From NCBI GenBank assembly GCA_051009015.1, contig JBPCWZ010000002.1:1-15464 (forward strand): a DNA stretch of 15,464 nt, in the 5' to 3' direction. This stretch comes from JAHRAH01 sp051009015. GTDB lineage: Bacteria > Pseudomonadota > Gammaproteobacteria > Tethybacterales > Persebacteraceae. The position numbers and the translations under genes were made by a program. The notes beneath the pieces were generated by a model. It was given only the letters and a program-made list of their open reading frames with translations, made no database searches and was not told where the DNA came from. This document shows, one piece after another, positions 14,155-15,464 of this stretch. Every line of letters starts with the position of its first letter. Within the stretch, counting starts at the first letter, position 1.

Positions 14155-15009
14155 CTACTTTTCCATAGCACTCTGCAATGCAAGCGCGATATCGCTGTCT
14201 TTGCCATGATAATCTATGGCAATATCTAACGGCGTTTTTCCGTCATCGGCGCGGGCATACAAATCCGCCCCCGCTTTGACAAGGGCAAGTATAACTTCGG
14301 TTTGACCTTTAAATGTCGCTAAATGCAAAGGCGTGAAGCCACCGTTATCTTTTGCGTCAATATTCGCCCCCGCTTTGATGAGGGCAATCGCAGTTTCGGT
14401 TTGACCGAGCCCCGCCGCCCACAGCAGAGGCGTTCCGCCATTGTCATCTTTTGCCTCAATATCCGCCCCCGTTTTGATAAGGGCAATCGCAGTTTCGGTT
14501 TGACCGAGCTTCGTCGCATGATGCAAAGGCGTTCCACCATCGTCATCTTTTGCGTCAATATCCGCCCCCGCTTTGATAAGGGCAAGCGCGATTTCTGTAT
14601 GACCTAATACTGCCACAAGATGCAGAGCCCCCGCGCCTTGGATTTTTTCGTCAACATCCGCCCCCGCTTTGATAAGGGCAATAGCAGTTTCGGTTTGACC
14701 ATTTGATGACGCAAGATGCAAAGGCGTCTCGCCATCGTTAGTTTTCGCGTGAATGTCCGCCCCCGCCGTGATAAGGACAAGTACAGTTTCTGCGAGACCT
14801 AACCCCGCCGCCATGTGCAAAGCGGTTCTGCCTTGTTTATCTTTTGTGTTAACATCCGTCCCGCTGTCAATCATGCGCTTGACTTCGGCGATATGGCTTT
14901 CTTTCGCTGCCTGATGCGAAGACGCCGAATCGCCATCGTCGCCGTTGCCGCAAGCGGCGAGAATCGCGACAAAGAAAATCACGCACAAGGCGCGCAGAAA
15001 GTTAATCAT
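14155..15009 (-). CDS. Ankyrin-repeat lipoprotein
   Basis: The 284-residue protein begins with a lipoprotein signal, MINFLRALCVIFFVAILAAC; the lipobox LAAC (17-20) puts lipidation at Cys20. Gly at +2 favours sorting to the outer membrane. After a short acidic linker come about eight 33-residue ankyrin repeats (one unit is a residue short) up to the cap DDGKTPLDIAIDYHGKDSDI, similar to the cap of the ankyrin protein at 365-1075. The 99-bp units are close at DNA level, for instance 14362-14460 against 14461-14559, suggesting recent duplication or gene conversion. ATG 15009 was preferred to an upstream in-frame start because it opens the signal peptide and has AAAGGGA at Shine-Dalgarno distance. 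A periplasmic or surface protein-binding role is inferred; the partner is unknown. The gene sits between 54-bp direct repeats. Confidence 0.9.
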   Translation of the reverse strand: MINFLRALCVIFFVAILAACGNGDDGDSASSHQAAKESHIAEVKRMIDSGTDVNTKDKQGRTALHMAAGLGLAETVLVLITAGADIHAKTNDGETPLHLASSNGQTETAIALIKAGADVDEKIQGAGALHLVAVLGHTEIALALIKAGADIDAKDDDGGTPLHHATKLGQTETAIALIKTGADIEAKDDNGGTPLLWAAGLGQTETAIALIKAGANIDAKDNGGFTPLHLATFKGQTEVILALVKAGADLYARADDGKTPLDIAIDYHGKDSDIALALQSAMEK

Positions 15010-15061
15010 TGTTGTTTTTCCCTTTCGTGTTTTGCAGTGCGACAAACCGCCGCCCGCCGGT

Positions 15062-15067
15062 ATTATA
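15062..15067 (-). promoter_or_regulatory. Putative -10 box of the ankyrin lipoprotein gene
   Basis: The minus strand reads TTTATAATACC, with TATAAT ending 52 nt before the ATG. This leaves a normal leader of roughly 45 nt that holds the Shine-Dalgarno, unlike the near-leaderless promoters elsewhere in the window. The -35 is not clear. The repeat copy B (from 15088) lies just upstream. Confidence 0.4.
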
Positions 15068-15087
15068 AACCCAACCCGCCAAAAATG

Positions 15088-15141
15088 CCATCCGCCGCAA
15101 AATCCAACAAAAAACCAAAGCCCGCTACGCATCTTCATAAC
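15088..15141 (+). repeat. 54-bp direct repeat, copy B (displaced SDR 3' end)
   Basis: This is a near-identical copy of 14043-14096 with the same frame and stop codon preserved (AIRRKIQQKTKARYASS then TAA). Nothing upstream of it resembles the SDR, so it is a detached tail of that gene and not a second gene. Confidence 0.9.
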
Positions 15142-15150
15142 CGCTTATTT

Positions 15151-15192
15151 CGTCATTCCCGCATCCCCGCCATTCCCGCGAAAGCGGGAATC
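15151..15192. repeat. dRS3-like palindrome, copy 4, with an adjacent half-site
   Basis: ATTCCCGC (15172-15179), loop GAAA and GCGGGAAT (15184-15191) form the hairpin; a further CGTCATTCCCGC half-site precedes it at 15151-15162. It lies 10 nt beyond direct-repeat copy B. Confidence 0.75.
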
Positions 15193-15203
15193 TCTTAAAC
15201 CAT

Positions 15204-15220
15204 CGCCGCGAATAGCGGCG
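15204..15220. repeat. Small hairpin
   Basis: CGCCGC (15204-15209), loop GAATA and GCGGCG (15215-15220) form a 6-bp perfect stem in the gene-free right end. It is much like the stem at 360-382. Function unknown. Confidence 0.45.
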
Positions 15221-15230
15221 CGTTATCAAA

Positions 15231-15313
15231 GCCCTGAAAGGGCGACATGGTCATAGCACGGGGCAACGCCCCGTGAATCGGTATATTAGACAAATAAGCC
15301 CTGAAAGGGCGAC
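15231..15313 (+). repeat. Double-hairpin repeat unit, direct orientation
   Basis: GCCCTGAAAGGGC (15231-15243) is followed by CATAGCACGGGG and the palindrome CACGGGGCAACGCCCCGTG (15257-15275), a 20-nt spacer, then GCCCTGAAAGGGC again (15298-15310). About 70 nt of this reappears inverted at 15395-15464. The stretch from 15010 to the window end carries no gene. Confidence 0.8.
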
Positions 15314-15394
15314 CGAAAACAATGGCGAATATCAAACGGGCGGGGGTTTGGCTTTGCGGTTTTTGCCGGGCTTTGCCCTGCAAAAGAATGGGAG

Positions 15395-15464
15395 GCCCTT
15401 TCAGGGCTTGATTAATGGGTAATACCGTCACGGGGCGTTGCCCCGTGCTATGAACAGGACGCCC
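15395..15464 (-). repeat. Double-hairpin repeat unit, inverted orientation (continues past the window)
   Basis: Read on the minus strand it gives CATAGCACGGGGCAACGCC, a diverged spacer and AAGCCCTGAAAGGGC, the mirror of the unit at 15240-15311. The loop between the two units (about 15314-15394) contains further small stems such as GGGCTTTGCCC near 15368-15378. It resembles a miniature non-coding repeat family; no transposase gene is visible here. Confidence 0.75.

Noticed and set aside
15195..15431. Minus-strand frame of 78 codons at the right end
   Set aside because: It is composed of the palindromic repeat units; its apparent coding potential is due to the repeats.
15231..15464. Possible CRISPR array
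   Set aside because: The repeats are few, in both orientations, irregularly spaced and internally palindromic, with no leader and no cas genes.

Overview
This looks like chromosome from a Gram-negative proteobacterium, probably an uncultured and host-associated one. The evidence is an outer-membrane inverse autotransporter, a lipobox ankyrin protein plus a second, cytoplasmic ankyrin protein, FabI/HemE/FolE2 of bacterial type, and dispersed palindromes fitting the ATTCCC-N8-GGGAAT pattern of proteobacterial dRS3-like repeats. I cannot name the taxon. Few genes have a Shine-Dalgarno sequence.

Layout. (1) 1-323 is the 3' end of an ABC transporter ATPase. (2) 365-2464, minus strand, holds an ankyrin-repeat protein and, upstream of it, a single-chain DNA methyltransferase-HNH protein. 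(3) 2638-6576, plus strand, is a tightly packed housekeeping run: fabI, hemE, a class I glutamine amidotransferase, folE2 and a flavodoxin-like protein. (4) 6731-9379 is a large intimin/invasin-type inverse autotransporter with a cysteine-containing passenger. (5) 9498-9587 is tRNA-Ser(CGA). (6) 9663-14095 is a four-gene operon: an HMG-CoA-reductase-family protein, a PlsC-type acyltransferase, an alkyl-DHAP-synthase-like FAD enzyme and a DHRS7B-like short-chain reductase. (7) 14155-15009, minus strand, is an ankyrin lipoprotein lying between two copies of a 54-bp sequence that is the 3' end of the reductase gene. (8) 15010-15464 has no gene but carries that repeat copy, a dRS3-like palindrome and inverted units built of small hairpins.

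The most interesting part is region 6. The last three genes match the three core steps of eukaryotic (peroxisomal) ether-lipid synthesis: acylation of DHAP, exchange of acyl for alkyl, and reduction of the ketone. The fourth requirement, a long-chain alcohol, is normally met by a fatty acyl-CoA reductase. The first gene belongs to a family that reduces an acyl-CoA to an alcohol. It keeps the catalytic Glu/Lys/Asp/His but appears to lack most residues that hold the HMG carboxylate. I propose that it may supply the alcohol. This is an inference, not a demonstrated function.

A second theme is transcription start architecture. TATAAT boxes sit 6-7 nt before an ATG at three loci. At two of them that ATG opens a mini-ORF of 10 or 15 codons whose TGA overlaps the start codon of the real gene (ATGA). 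This suggests leaderless initiation coupled to the main gene.
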